Assembly: GCA_947164795.1 (NCBI GenBank)
Contig: CAMUXV010000009.1
Span: forward strand, 1-32,598
Length of the DNA stretch: 32,598 bases
Origin: an uncultured Caryophanales bacterium
GTDB taxonomy: Bacteria > Bacillota_I > Bacilli_A > RF39 > UBA660
Direction: 5' to 3'
The translations under genes were made by a program, and so were the position numbers. This document shows positions 15,091 to 22,061 of the stretch, piece after piece. The notes below the pieces were generated by a model. The model searched no databases, had not been told where the DNA came from, and worked only from the letters and a program-made list of their open reading frames with translations. How positions within the stretch are numbered: the stretch's first letter is position 1; each line of letters starts with the position of its first letter.

Positions 15091-16992
15091 ATGAAAAAGA
15101 TAATAAAAAACAATTTAATAAATATAGGATTTTTAACATATTATGAATTATTATTTGCTTTAATGATGTTTGATACATTTAATAAAGAAACTATCATAAG
15201 TAGTTTTATTTATATACTATTTTCATCATTTGTTATAACGCTACTTACAAATATTTTTAATGAGAAATTAAACCGCATATTTAACTATATAATATATTTT
15301 GTATTATCAATATGGTTTGCGGGACAATTCACTGTAAAATCATTTCTTGATAGTTTCTTTTCTTTTTCTATGTTTGGTATAGCAGATCAAGTAACTAGTT
15401 TTATGGGAGAAGTATTTAAAGCTATATTTTATAATTTGTATGGAATAATACTATTCTTTATACCATTTATATTATTTATTGTCTTTAGAAAGAAATTTGA
15501 TTTTAATATCTTAAAAAAAGAAAAGAATTATTTATTAGTATATCTAATACTAATTCCATTAAGTATATGTTCATATAGATTATATTTAAATACCAAAAAG
15601 AATGAAACATTATCGGTATATGATTTATACTACAATATTAATAATCCCAATTTAGCAATTCAAAAACTTGGAGTATTATCTAGTGCTTACCTAGATATAA
15701 AAAGAAGTATTTTTGGCTTTGAAGAGAAAATTAAAAATATAAAAGAAGTCCCAATAGAAGAAAAAACTACAGAAATAGTATATGATGATAATAAAATAGA
15801 ATTTGTTTTAGATGACAACACTCCCGAGGTAATAAGAAGTTATATAGAAAATACTACTCCTAGTAAAAAGAATGAATATACAGGATTCTTTGAAGGTAAA
15901 AATTTGATTTTTGTAGTAGCGGAAAGTTATAGTGAGATAGCAGTATCTCCTGAACTTACTCCAACTCTTTATAAATTAACACATTCTGGATTTGTATTTA
16001 AAAATTTCTATGTACCATATTATTTAAGTACCATCGGAGGAGAGTTTCAAGCACTTACCGGATTATATCCAGATTCATCAATCCTTAGCACTTGGAGAAG
16101 CGGTAATACTAGTTTTCCCTATGGCCTTGCCACAATATTTAAAAACAAAGGATATAATACATATGCTTATCACAATAATTCAGGATATTTTCAAGATCGA
16201 AATAAATACTTAAAATCACTCGGATTTGATAACTTTAAAGCTTGCTATATTGGGCTTGATATCAATTGTGAAATATGGCCACAGAGTGATGTTGAAATGA
16301 TTGATAAAACTTATACTGATTATATCGATAATAAAGAACCTTTTTTAGCCTACTATATGACTGTATCTGGACACTTTGAATATACATTTAATGCCAATAT
16401 GATGGCTGTAAAAAATAAAGATTTAGTAAAAGATCTTCCGTATAGTGAGAAACCGAGAGCGTATATAGCTTGTAATATTGAACTAGATAGAGCTCTAGAA
16501 TCATTAATTAATAAATTAGAAGAAAAAGGCAAACTAGATGATACCGTAATAGTTTTACTCGCAGATCATTATCCATATTCTTTATCATTAACTGAAATAA
16601 ATGAAATATCTAGTTACGAAAGAGATTCTTTATTTGAAATAAATCATAATTCTCTAATTTTATGGAATAGTAAAATGAAAACAAAAGAAATAGAAAAGTA
16701 TGGTATGTCTATGGATGTAATTCCAACAGTATATAATTTATTTGGAATAGATTATGATTCAAGATTATTCGCGGGTACTGATTTATTATCTGATAAAGAT
16801 GGATTAGTTATATTAGGAAACCGCTCATGGATTACAAATAAAGGAAAGTATAATAGTACTACGAATACATTCAGTGGAGAAGATTCATCAGAGTATATTG
16901 AATATATTAATAATATTGTCCAAAATAAAGCGGCATTTAGTAAAGGTATTTTTACTACTAATGGATATAAATATATAAGAGAGAATAATTAG
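15091..16992 (+). CDS. LTA synthase-family membrane sulfatase-like enzyme
   Basis: A 633-aa protein. The N-terminal 175 residues contain about five membrane helices. The outer domain is of the alkaline phosphatase/sulfatase type used to build glycerol-phosphate polymers from phosphatidylglycerol. Catalytic residues by position: metal ligand E278 in VVAESYSE, probable nucleophile T314 in YYLSTIGGEF, metal ligands D492-H493 in LLADHYPY. The spacing matches LtaS-like proteins, but the nucleophile context differs from the usual KTSD-E. It could make lipoteichoic acid or transfer phosphoglycerol or phosphoethanolamine to another polymer. Co-transcribed with tgt by spacing only. Confidence 0.82.
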   Translation: MKKIIKNNLINIGFLTYYELLFALMMFDTFNKETIISSFIYILFSSFVITLLTNIFNEKLNRIFNYIIYFVLSIWFAGQFTVKSFLDSFFSFSMFGIADQVTSFMGEVFKAIFYNLYGIILFFIPFILFIVFRKKFDFNILKKEKNYLLVYLILIPLSICSYRLYLNTKKNETLSVYDLYYNINNPNLAIQKLGVLSSAYLDIKRSIFGFEEKIKNIKEVPIEEKTTEIVYDDNKIEFVLDDNTPEVIRSYIENTTPSKKNEYTGFFEGKNLIFVVAESYSEIAVSPELTPTLYKLTHSGFVFKNFYVPYYLSTIGGEFQALTGLYPDSSILSTWRSGNTSFPYGLATIFKNKGYNTYAYHNNSGYFQDRNKYLKSLGFDNFKACYIGLDINCEIWPQSDVEMIDKTYTDYIDNKEPFLAYYMTVSGHFEYTFNANMMAVKNKDLVKDLPYSEKPRAYIACNIELDRALESLINKLEEKGKLDDTVIVLLADHYPYSLSLTEINEISSYERDSLFEINHNSLILWNSKMKTKEIEKYGMSMDVIPTVYNLFGIDYDSRLFAGTDLLSDKDGLVILGNRSWITNKGKYNSTTNTFSGEDSSEYIEYINNIVQNKAAFSKGIFTTNGYKYIRENN

Positions 16993-17004
16993 TGTTATTC
17001 TCTC
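16979..17004. terminator. Hairpin between convergent genes
   Basis: GAGAGAATAA (16979-16988), 6-base loop, TTATTCTCTC (16995-17004): perfect 10-bp stem. It includes the stop codon of the LTA-synthase-like gene and abuts the stop of the minus-strand gene. T tails are poor on both sides. Confidence 0.55.
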
Positions 17005-17268
17005 TTATAACATGTATATCGAATCATCATCATCTTTATTATTATATCTATTAAGTTTTTTCTCGATATTATTAACTTTAATCTCAAGTTCATTAAGTCT
17101 ATTGTTAATATCATTAAATGGATTATTTTCTAAATAACTATTATTATATCCATTATTACCTATATAAGGATTACCAATTTGCATTAAAGATCCAGGTGGC
17201 CCTTGATAACCAAAATTGTTATACATATTATTACCTGGTATACCCTGATAATAACCACCATACATCAT
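17005..17268 (-). CDS. Gly/Asn/Tyr-rich protein with C-terminal coiled coil
   Basis: An 87-aa protein from the second of two candidate starts. ATG 17268 follows AAGGAAAGAGAT, while ATG 17283, which would add five residues, lacks a good SD. The N-terminal half is a low-complexity Gly-Asn-Tyr-Pro stretch (MYGGYYQGIPGNNMYNNFG). Next comes a heptad helix (INNRLNELEIKVNNIEKKLN) and a DDDD tail. This resembles small coat or surface assembly proteins of Firmicutes, but I cannot name a family. It is convergent with the LTA-synthase-like gene. A spore or surface role is a guess, prompted also by the collagen-like genes at 24428-25613. Confidence 0.65.
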   Translation of the reverse strand: MMYGGYYQGIPGNNMYNNFGYQGPPGSLMQIGNPYIGNNGYNNSYLENNPFNDINNRLNELEIKVNNIEKKLNRYNNKDDDDSIYML

Positions 17269-17342
17269 ATCTCTTTCCTTCATAATACCACACTTTCTTT
17301 CAATTTATTATATGCATTAAATAGATATATGTAACAAAAAAC

Positions 17343-17371
17343 TTGTCAAATAATAATTTATGTAATATAAT
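17343..17371 (+). promoter_or_regulatory. Promoter of the 17394-18257 gene
   Basis: TTGTCA (17343-17348), 17 bases, TATAAT (17366-17371). The TTG that could be read as an upstream start at 17343 is the -35 box. Confidence 0.75.
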
Positions 17372-17393
17372 AAAATACATTACAGGAGGAATT

Positions 17394-18257
17394 ATGTTTA
17401 ATAGTGAAAAAAATAATATTCAATTAAACAAATATGGAAAGGTAATTGAAGAACAAGATAAAACCATAGTCCATGTTAAGCAAGGAATAGTATATAAATA
17501 TAATAATAAAGTTTTACCGTGTGAAGGATTAAATAACGGTAAAGAAGTATATTATGTATTTGAAAATATAAATTTTCCAGACAGAACATATATTAATGGC
17601 ACAAATGCTAATCTAATATTTAATAATTGTGCATTTGTTCAGTTAGCTAAAATAGAAAGAGCTAAATACATTGAAATGAATAATAATAAATATACTTTTT
17701 ATGGTTTTGAAAAAAATTGTATCGAATTAACCGCTGATGAGATTTTAGTTAAAAATAATGATTTAACTAATCAATCATTTGCTAAAAAATTTGACGAACC
17801 GAAAGTAAATATTATTTTAATAGGAGACTCTATTAATATAGAAGATTCAGCTATATGTACAGAATTTTCAGGATATATAAATATATTAGCGCAAAATTTA
17901 TTCATAAAAGAAAGTACAATTAAAGGACCAGAAATATATTTAAATGCCGATAATATTTCTACTAAAAAGAGTGTTATGGTAGCTTTTGATGAAGTAAAAA
18001 TAGATAATAAAAATTGTAATTTTACTTGTGCAATTAAATCACCAATTACTATATACAATAACATGAAATTAGATTCAACTAATAGTAAAATTATCGAAAT
18101 AGATGAGGAAAAAGCCAAATTATTACAGGCTAGACTAAATTTAATAAATACATTACACAAGGTAGAAGTTGATTGCATAAGAATAAATTATGAAGAACTT
18201 ACAGTAATAAGAGAAAAATTAAGAAGCAAAAAAGTATGTAAAGTACTAAAAAAGTAG
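17394..18257 (+). CDS. Hypothetical protein with repeated beta-strand pattern
   Basis: A 287-aa protein without signal peptide or membrane segment. Residues 60-240 have short alternating hydrophobic strands with Asn/Asp turns (INGTNANLIFNNCAF, INIEDSAICTEFSGYINILA, IYLNADNISTKKSVMVAFD), the look of a right-handed beta-helix or a polymer-forming bactofilin-like fold. The C-terminus is helical (EEKAKLLQARLNLINTLHKV). The start at ATG 17394 has a perfect AGGAGG. Function unknown. Confidence 0.7.
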   Translation: MFNSEKNNIQLNKYGKVIEEQDKTIVHVKQGIVYKYNNKVLPCEGLNNGKEVYYVFENINFPDRTYINGTNANLIFNNCAFVQLAKIERAKYIEMNNNKYTFYGFEKNCIELTADEILVKNNDLTNQSFAKKFDEPKVNIILIGDSINIEDSAICTEFSGYINILAQNLFIKESTIKGPEIYLNADNISTKKSVMVAFDEVKIDNKNCNFTCAIKSPITIYNNMKLDSTNSKIIEIDEEKAKLLQARLNLINTLHKVEVDCIRINYEELTVIREKLRSKKVCKVLKK

Positions 18258-18280
18258 GCAAATTAGGTTGCCTGCTTTTC
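18251..18280 (+). terminator. Terminator of the 17394-18257 gene
   Basis: AAGTAGGCAA (18252-18261) pairs with TTGCCTGCTT (18268-18277), with one G-U pair, then TTC. The stop codon lies in the 5' arm. Confidence 0.65.
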
Positions 18281-18294
18281 TGCCTTTAAATACT

Positions 18295-18323
18295 TAGACA
18301 AAAATTGATTACTATGTTATAAT
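18295..18323 (+). promoter_or_regulatory. Promoter of DUF1287-trmB-rnc
   Basis: TAGACA (18295-18300), 17 bases, TATAAT (18318-18323) with an extended TG at -15. Confidence 0.65.
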
Positions 18324-18341
18324 ATTAACGAAGGAAGAAAT

Positions 18342-18986
18342 ATGTTAAAAAAAATATTAATCTCATTACTAATAATATTCCTGATTACAATATTTGTATT
18401 ACTATATGTATTTAATATAATACCTCATAAAAAATATTATGATAAAGATTTTAATATAACTACTTATAAAAGTAGTATTGATAAAGATAATGATGGGATT
18501 GACGATCAAACAGATATTTTAGATAGTGCAAAAGAATATATTAAGACAAAACCAAAATATAAAAGTAAATATTATAGTAGTGGCTACTCTAATGATGAAT
18601 ATGGAGTATGTACTGATGTAGTAGCTAATGCACTTAAAAATTCGGGATATGATTTAATGGTTTTAGTTAATGAGGATATCTTAAATAGCAAAGAAGAATA
18701 TAATATAGAAAAGCCCAATATAAATATTGATTTTCGAAGAGTTAAAAATTTAAGAGTATACTTTAAAAGAAATGCTTTAGAATTAACTACTGATATTCAT
18801 AAAATAGAAGATTGGCAGGGAGGAGATATTGTTATCTTTGATAAACATATTGGTATAGTATCAGATGCTCGAAATAAAAAAGGAATACCCTTTATAATTC
18901 ATCATGCTAATCGTTATCAAGTTAGTTATGAAGAAGATATCTTAGAATATTATGGTAAAATAGTGGGCCATTATCGTAATAGTTAA
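18342..18986 (+). CDS. DUF1287 family exported protein (NlpC/P60-like fold)
   Basis: A 214-aa protein with an N-terminal membrane anchor (LKKILISLLIIFLITIFVLL). DKDNDGIDDQTD (about residues 47-58) looks like a thrombospondin type 3 calcium-binding motif. The DUF1287 core follows: YGVCTDVVANALKNSGYDL with a candidate catalytic Cys, VNEDIL, INIDFRRVKNLRVYF, then GGDIVIFDKHIGIVSD with a candidate His, and HHANR. The fold suggests a cell-wall amidase or peptidase, not proven for the family. First gene of an operon with trmB (10 bases) and rnc. Confidence 0.8.
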   Translation: MLKKILISLLIIFLITIFVLLYVFNIIPHKKYYDKDFNITTYKSSIDKDNDGIDDQTDILDSAKEYIKTKPKYKSKYYSSGYSNDEYGVCTDVVANALKNSGYDLMVLVNEDILNSKEEYNIEKPNINIDFRRVKNLRVYFKRNALELTTDIHKIEDWQGGDIVIFDKHIGIVSDARNKKGIPFIIHHANRYQVSYEEDILEYYGKIVGHYRNS

Positions 18987-18996
18987 GGAGAATTAT

Positions 18997-19629
18997 ATGA
19001 GACTTAAAAATATAAAAGGTGCAAGTGAAAAAATATTACTAGGAAAATATTTTATAAATAATCCTAGTGATTATAAAGGAAAATGGAATGAATTATTTAA
19101 AAATAATAATCCCATATATATAGAAATAGGTATGGGTAAAGGAAATTTTATTATTAAAAATGCCATAGCAAATCCTAATATTAATTTTATCGGAATAGAA
19201 ATGTATGATTCAGTAATCTTAAGAGCAGTAGAAAAAACTAATGAGTTAGAATTAAATAATTTATATTTAGTAAGAATGGATGCTAGACTTATCGAAGATA
19301 TCTTTGATAAAGAAATAGAATTAATTTATTTAAATTTTTCTGATCCATGGCCTAAAGATAGACATGCTAAGAGAAGATTAACATCTCCTAGATTTTTGGA
19401 AAGATATGATAAAATATTTAAGAATAATAATACTATAATTATGAAAACTGATAATAATCCTTTATTTGAATATTCACTAGAAACATTAAAAGATTATGGA
19501 TATGAATTATCTAATGTGACAAGAGATTTGCATAGCACAATTGATAATATAATAACTACTGAATACGAAGATAAATTTACTAGTATTGGAATAAAAATAA
19601 ATTATTTAGAAGCAAGGAAGGAAAGATAG
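18997..19629 (+). CDS. trmB: tRNA (guanine-N7-)-methyltransferase
   Basis: A SAM-dependent enzyme making m7G46 in tRNA. Length is 210 aa, normal. IEIGMGKGNFI is the SAM-binding loop. FIGIEMYDSV follows it, and LNFSDPWPKDRHAKRRL is the family signature with the catalytic Asp. The end TTEYEDKF is also conserved. TAAGGAGAATTAT precedes the ATG. It is between DUF1287 and rnc, one base before the rnc ATG. Confidence 0.96.
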   Translation: MRLKNIKGASEKILLGKYFINNPSDYKGKWNELFKNNNPIYIEIGMGKGNFIIKNAIANPNINFIGIEMYDSVILRAVEKTNELELNNLYLVRMDARLIEDIFDKEIELIYLNFSDPWPKDRHAKRRLTSPRFLERYDKIFKNNNTIIMKTDNNPLFEYSLETLKDYGYELSNVTRDLHSTIDNIITTEYEDKFTSIGIKINYLEARKER

Positions 19630-19630
19630 T

Positions 19631-20281
19631 ATGAAAGTATTTAAAAAAATAGATATAAATCCTACGAATATGAATTTATATACCGCAGCGGTTACTCATT
19701 CATCATTTACTAATGAGAATCCAAGTTATCCTGATTATGAAAGACTAGAATTTTTAGGGGATGCTGTACTAGAAGTAATAATAAGTGAATATCTATATAA
19801 AGAAAGACATCTTGAAGAAGGAACTATGACAAGAATGAGAGCTTCCTTTGTATGTGAAGAAGCGTGTGCTACATATGCCAGGGAACTAGGACTAGAGGCT
19901 GATATTAAAGTAGGAAGTGGCGAAGAAATAAATAATACTATTCTTGCAGATGTATTTGAAGCATTTACTGCTGCGATATATTTAGATCAAGGATTCGACA
20001 TTGTAAGAGAATTTATTCTAGATATTATTGTTCCATATATAGATAATGATGTCGACTTTTTACATGATTATAAATCTAAATTACAAGAACTAGTTCAAAC
20101 AGAAAAAAAATCAGTTGTATATGAAATAATAAAAGAAGAAGGTCCTGCTCATAACAAGAAATTTACATCTATTGTCAAAGTAGATGGAATTAAAATGGGT
20201 ACCGGAGTAGGAAGCAGTAAGAAAGAATCTGAACAAGAAGCTGCTAAAGATGCATTAAGTAAAAGAGCTGAAATAAAATAA
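19631..20281 (+). CDS. rnc: Ribonuclease III
   Basis: A double-strand-specific endoribonuclease of 216 aa. The RNase III domain (about 1-145) has the signature ERLEFLGDAVLEVIISEYLY with catalytic Glu/Asp, and a second acidic site in LADVFEAFTAAIYLDQG. The double-stranded RNA-binding domain (about 148-214) ends in GVGSSKKESEQEAAKDALSK. It matures rRNA and degrades sense-antisense duplexes. Its gene lies only about 190 bases before the promoter of the TA2 type I toxin, whose control should depend on such duplexes. AAGGAAGGAAAGATAGT precedes the ATG. Confidence 0.97.
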   Translation: MKVFKKIDINPTNMNLYTAAVTHSSFTNENPSYPDYERLEFLGDAVLEVIISEYLYKERHLEEGTMTRMRASFVCEEACATYARELGLEADIKVGSGEEINNTILADVFEAFTAAIYLDQGFDIVREFILDIIVPYIDNDVDFLHDYKSKLQELVQTEKKSVVYEIIKEEGPAHNKKFTSIVKVDGIKMGTGVGSSKKESEQEAAKDALSKRAEIK

Positions 20282-20293
20282 TTTTTATTTAAA

Positions 20294-20360
20294 TGCTATC
20301 GCTAACGGATTAACAAGTTAATCCGCGGAAATACTTCTACTAGAAGAGTCCATAAATAGA
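20294..20360 (+). other. Structured intergenic element B (paralogue of 5795-5862)
   Basis: Order of parts: CGCTAAC, a perfect hairpin GGATTAAC-AA-GTTAATCC, CGCGGAAAT, the hairpin CTTCT-ACT-AGAAG, then AGTCCAT and ATAGA. Element A has the same words with different stem and loop bases. CGC before and GCG after the first hairpin can close it. Strand and function are unknown. Confidence 0.5.
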
Positions 20361-20411
20361 ATATTATGTTTATCCCTTATTTTATAAGTGTTTAACATGT
20401 GCTTCATAAAA

Positions 20412-20440
20412 ATATCTTGGTAATAATCTTACCAAGATAT
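20412..20440 (+). promoter_or_regulatory. Palindrome upstream of the TA2 promoter
   Basis: ATATCTTGGTAA, 5-base loop, TTACCAAGATAT: perfect 12-bp inverted repeat ending at the -35 of the TA2 toxin promoter. A related palindrome (TTTGGTAA, 5 bases, TTACCAAA at 22062-22082) occupies the same place before the TA3 promoter. It may be an operator or an upstream terminator. Confidence 0.5.
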
Positions 20441-20468
20441 TTACTTATATATTCTTATTTAGTATAAT
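20440..20468 (+). promoter_or_regulatory. Promoter of the TA2 toxin mRNA
   Basis: TTTACT (20440-20445), 17 bases, TATAAT (20463-20468). The TA3 toxin has the same two hexamers and spacer length. Confidence 0.7.
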
Positions 20469-20531
20469 GTATTTAAGGAATATTTGATAGTTGGGTATGC
20501 CGAATTCTGTAAAAGGAAGGCGGTGACATTT

Positions 20532-20615
20532 ATGTTTAAGAATGATTTTCAAATCTTTTCTCTTATCGTACTTGTTTTCCTATTAGTATTTTTACTATAT
20601 ATAGTATTAATATAA
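20532..20615 (+). CDS. TA2: hydrophobic peptide toxin of a type I toxin-antitoxin system
   Basis: A 27-aa peptide: short polar N-terminus MFKNDFQ, then an almost unbroken hydrophobic segment to the end (IFSLIVLVFLLVFLLYIVLI). It aligns from the start with the TA3 peptide (shared M-x-K-x-D-x-x-IFSL-x-V). GGAAGGCGGTGACATTT precedes the ATG. In the 5' UTR GCC...TTC (20499-20507) can pair with GAAGGC (20516-20521) over this SD. The mRNA should run from about 20475 to 20707, overlapped at its 3' end by an antisense RNA. Peptides like this insert in the cytoplasmic membrane. Confidence 0.78.
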   Translation: MFKNDFQIFSLIVLVFLLVFLLYIVLI

Positions 20616-20730
20616 AAAGAAATACCTAACTCAAGCATCTTGAATTAGGCAAACACATAACTTTACATGGCAACACCCAACATAGCGAATCAAGTGTTCC
20701 TTTTTTTATTATATGAAGTTTCCTTCATCT
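20612..20730 (-). ncRNA. TA2 antisense RNA antitoxin
   Basis: Predicted RNA of about 118 nt on the minus strand, starting near 20730 with the hairpin ATGAAG-GAAA-CTTCAT. It ends at hairpin CCTAATTCAAG-ATG-CTTGAGTTAGG (20649-20625) followed by TATTTCTTTTTAT. The hairpin has a G-U pair on this strand but a C-A mismatch on the other. Its 5' part (to 20689) lies in a 65-base segment with one difference from the TA3 region, so it can also pair with the end of the TA3 mRNA. Confidence 0.7.
20669..20707 (+). terminator. Terminator of the TA2 toxin mRNA
   Basis: GG-C-AACAC (20669-20676) pairs with GTGTTCC (20694-20700) with one bulged base, then seven T. Confidence 0.6.
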
Positions 20731-20753
20731 ATATACATAATAACATATTTTAG
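20689..20753 (+). repeat. Inverted repeat, left arm (65 bp)
   Basis: Reverse complement of 21740-21804 with one difference in 65 positions. It carries the toxin terminator T run, the antisense RNA 5' hairpin and the antisense -10 box. The arms flank rpmG and efp. Confidence 0.9.
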
Positions 20754-20765
20754 GATGGAAATCAA
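20737..20765 (-). promoter_or_regulatory. Promoter of the TA2 antisense RNA
   Basis: On the minus strand TTGATT (20765-20760), 17 bases, TATTAT (20742-20737). Confidence 0.7.
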
Positions 20766-20860
20766 TAAATTTTAAGTAAAATAATATAAATACAATATAC
20801 AAAATATACTAATTAAAGGAATATAGGTAAGTAAAAAGAAATAAAAATAACAAAAAACAG

Positions 20861-20888
20861 TTGTAAAATAAGGAAAATATGATATAAT
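20861..20888 (+). promoter_or_regulatory. Promoter of rpmG-efp
   Basis: TTGTAA (20861-20866), 16 bases, TATAAT (20883-20888). Confidence 0.6.
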
Positions 20889-20921
20889 TAATAAGAAACG
20901 GATTAATAGGAGGAATTTAAA

Positions 20922-21092
20922 ATGGCTAAGAAAAATGAAAATAGAGGTTTAGTTTCTTTGATGTGTGAAGAATGTAAAAATATTAACTATACAGAAGAAA
21001 AAAATAAAAAGAACACTCCAGAGAAATTAGAATTAAACAAATATTGTAAATTCTGTCGTAAGACAACTAAACACAAAGAAACTAAGAAATAG
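20922..21092 (+). CDS. rpmG: Ribosomal protein L33
   Basis: A 56-aa protein of the large ribosomal subunit. [18 protein letters not shown], the internal [17 protein letters not shown] and the end [16 protein letters not shown] are characteristic. The pairs CEEC and CKFC form a zinc ribbon, so this is the zinc-containing form. AGGAGGAATTTAAA precedes the ATG. The stop overlaps the SD of efp, 11 bases before its start. It is a very short gene that is easy to miss. Confidence 0.95.
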   Translation: MAKKNENRGLVSLMCEECKNINYTEEKNKKNTPEKLELNKYCKFCRKTTKHKETKK

Positions 21093-21103
21093 GAGGAATT
21101 TAA

Positions 21104-21661
21104 ATGATTAATGTTAATGACTTTAAGACTGGACAAACTATTAACTATGATGGTAACTTATATCAAGTATTAGAATTTAATCATGTTAAACCTGGTAAGG
21201 GTGCTGCTATTGTAAAAGCAAAACTTAAGAATTTAAGAACTGGATCAATCGCAGAATATACATTTAATGCTGGTATTAAAGTACCTACTGCTCATGTAGA
21301 AAAACAAAAGATGCAATTCTTATATTCAGATGGTGATAATTATAGTTTCATGAATATGGAAACATATGAGCAAGTTGAGCTATCTAAAAAGCAAATTGAA
21401 AATGAAGCTAAATTCTTAAAAGAAGGACTAGAAGTAATAATTATCTTCTTTGAAGGAGAAATGCTAGGAATAGAATTACCTGAAAAGATTGATTTTAAGA
21501 TTACTAAGACTGAGCCTGCTATTAAAGGAAATACTGCTACTAATGCTACTAAAGATGCAATCATTGAAACAGGTATGTTAGTTAAAGTTCCTTTATTTAT
21601 TGAAGAAGGCGAAGAAATAATCGTATCTACTAAAGATGGAAAATATGTATCTAGAAAATAG
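21104..21661 (+). CDS. efp: Translation elongation factor P
   Basis: Rescues ribosomes stalled on polyproline. Length is 185 aa, standard, with a KOW-like N-domain and two OB domains. The tip loop is HVKPGKGAAIVKAKLKN, with K32 of PGKG as the usual modification site. TFNAGIKVPTAHVEK follows, and the C-terminal signature is NATKDAIIETGMLVKVPLFI. AGGAGGAATTTAA precedes the ATG. It is in an operon with rpmG, framed by the two inverted toxin-antitoxin units. Confidence 0.97.
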   Translation: MINVNDFKTGQTINYDGNLYQVLEFNHVKPGKGAAIVKAKLKNLRTGSIAEYTFNAGIKVPTAHVEKQKMQFLYSDGDNYSFMNMETYEQVELSKKQIENEAKFLKEGLEVIIIFFEGEMLGIELPEKIDFKITKTEPAIKGNTATNATKDAIIETGMLVKVPLFIEEGEEIIVSTKDGKYVSRK

Positions 21662-21672
21662 ATACTTTTTTT
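21647..21672 (+). terminator. Terminator overlapping the efp stop codon
   Basis: GTATCTA (21647-21653), loop GAAAA, TAGATAC (21659-21665), then seven T. Confidence 0.8.
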
Positions 21673-21727
21673 ACATTCATTTATGAATAAACATACACTT
21701 ATAATTACATTGGGTATGGCCTAGTAC

Positions 21728-21756
21728 TTGATTTTTATACTAAAATATGTTATTAT
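21728..21756 (+). promoter_or_regulatory. Promoter of the TA3 antisense RNA
   Basis: TTGATT (21728-21733), 17 bases, TATTAT (21751-21756), identical hexamers to the TA2 antisense promoter. Confidence 0.7.
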
Positions 21757-21804
21757 GTATACAGATGAAGGAAACTTCATATAATAAAAAAAGGAACACT
21801 TGAT
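21740..21804 (-). repeat. Inverted repeat, right arm (65 bp)
   Basis: Reverse complement of 20689-20753 with one difference. It covers the 5' end of the TA3 antisense RNA and the end of the TA3 toxin mRNA. Confidence 0.9.
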
Positions 21805-21878
21805 ATTAGCCTATTGAGTGCAACCTTCAATTGGAAAGTCGCCTAAGTCAATTGCTGAGTTAGGCGGCTGTTTATTTT
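21763..21878 (+). ncRNA. TA3 antisense RNA antitoxin
   Basis: Predicted plus-strand RNA of about 116 nt. The 5' hairpin is ATGAAG-GAAA-CTTCAT (21765-21780). The terminator stem AGTCGCCTAA/TTAGGCGGCT (21837-21846 and 21860-21869) is followed by GTTTATTTTC. The stem has a G-U pair on this strand and an A-C mismatch on the other. It is antisense to the 3' UTR and the last codons of the TA3 toxin. Confidence 0.7.
21786..21830 (-). terminator. Terminator of the TA3 toxin mRNA
   Basis: On the minus strand GCACT and AGTG plus flanking CC can pair, followed by CC and seven T (21792-21786). The stem is weaker than in TA2, but the T run and position are the same. Confidence 0.4.
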
Positions 21879-21949
21879 CTAAGTATTACGACAACAAGTA
21901 ACAGAATAATTACTACTAGAGAAAAAATTAAACAATCCTTCTTGTTCAT
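21872..21949 (-). CDS. TA3: hydrophobic peptide toxin of a type I toxin-antitoxin system
   Basis: A 25-aa peptide: MNKKDCL, hydrophobic stretch IFSLVVIILLLVVVIL, then RK. The start aligned with TA2 is ATG 21949. An in-frame ATG at 21961 would add MAIM. The SD lies in AAAGGATGGCGAT. In the 5' UTR, GCCATTTTTTCTT (21999-21987) pairs over 13 bp, two of them G-U, with AAGAAAGGATGGC (21969-21957) and covers the SD. The mRNA runs from about 22023 to 21786 on the minus strand and converges with the antisense RNA. Confidence 0.75.
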   Translation of the reverse strand: MNKKDCLIFSLVVIILLLVVVILRK

Positions 21950-22029
21950 CATTATCGCCATCCTTTCTTCCGAAGACACCCCCTGAAAGAAAAAATGGCC
22001 ACACCCAACTATCAAATATTCCTATAATT

Positions 22030-22058
22030 ATTATATCAATTATTATCATATAAGTAAA
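22030..22058 (-). promoter_or_regulatory. Promoter of the TA3 toxin mRNA
   Basis: On the minus strand TTTACT (22058-22053), 17 bases, TATAAT (22035-22030). It is preceded by the palindrome at 22062-22082 and followed by TATTTGATAGTTGGGT, which TA2 shares. Confidence 0.7.
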
Positions 22059-22061
22059 TGT

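Noticed and set aside
17343-17393. Upstream TTG start for the 17394-18257 gene
   Set aside because: This TTG is the -35 box of a TTGTCA-17-TATAAT promoter, and ATG 17394 has AGGAGG in front.
17771-18178. 135-aa minus-strand ORF
   Set aside because: Antisense to the beta-rich hypothetical gene and without translation signals.
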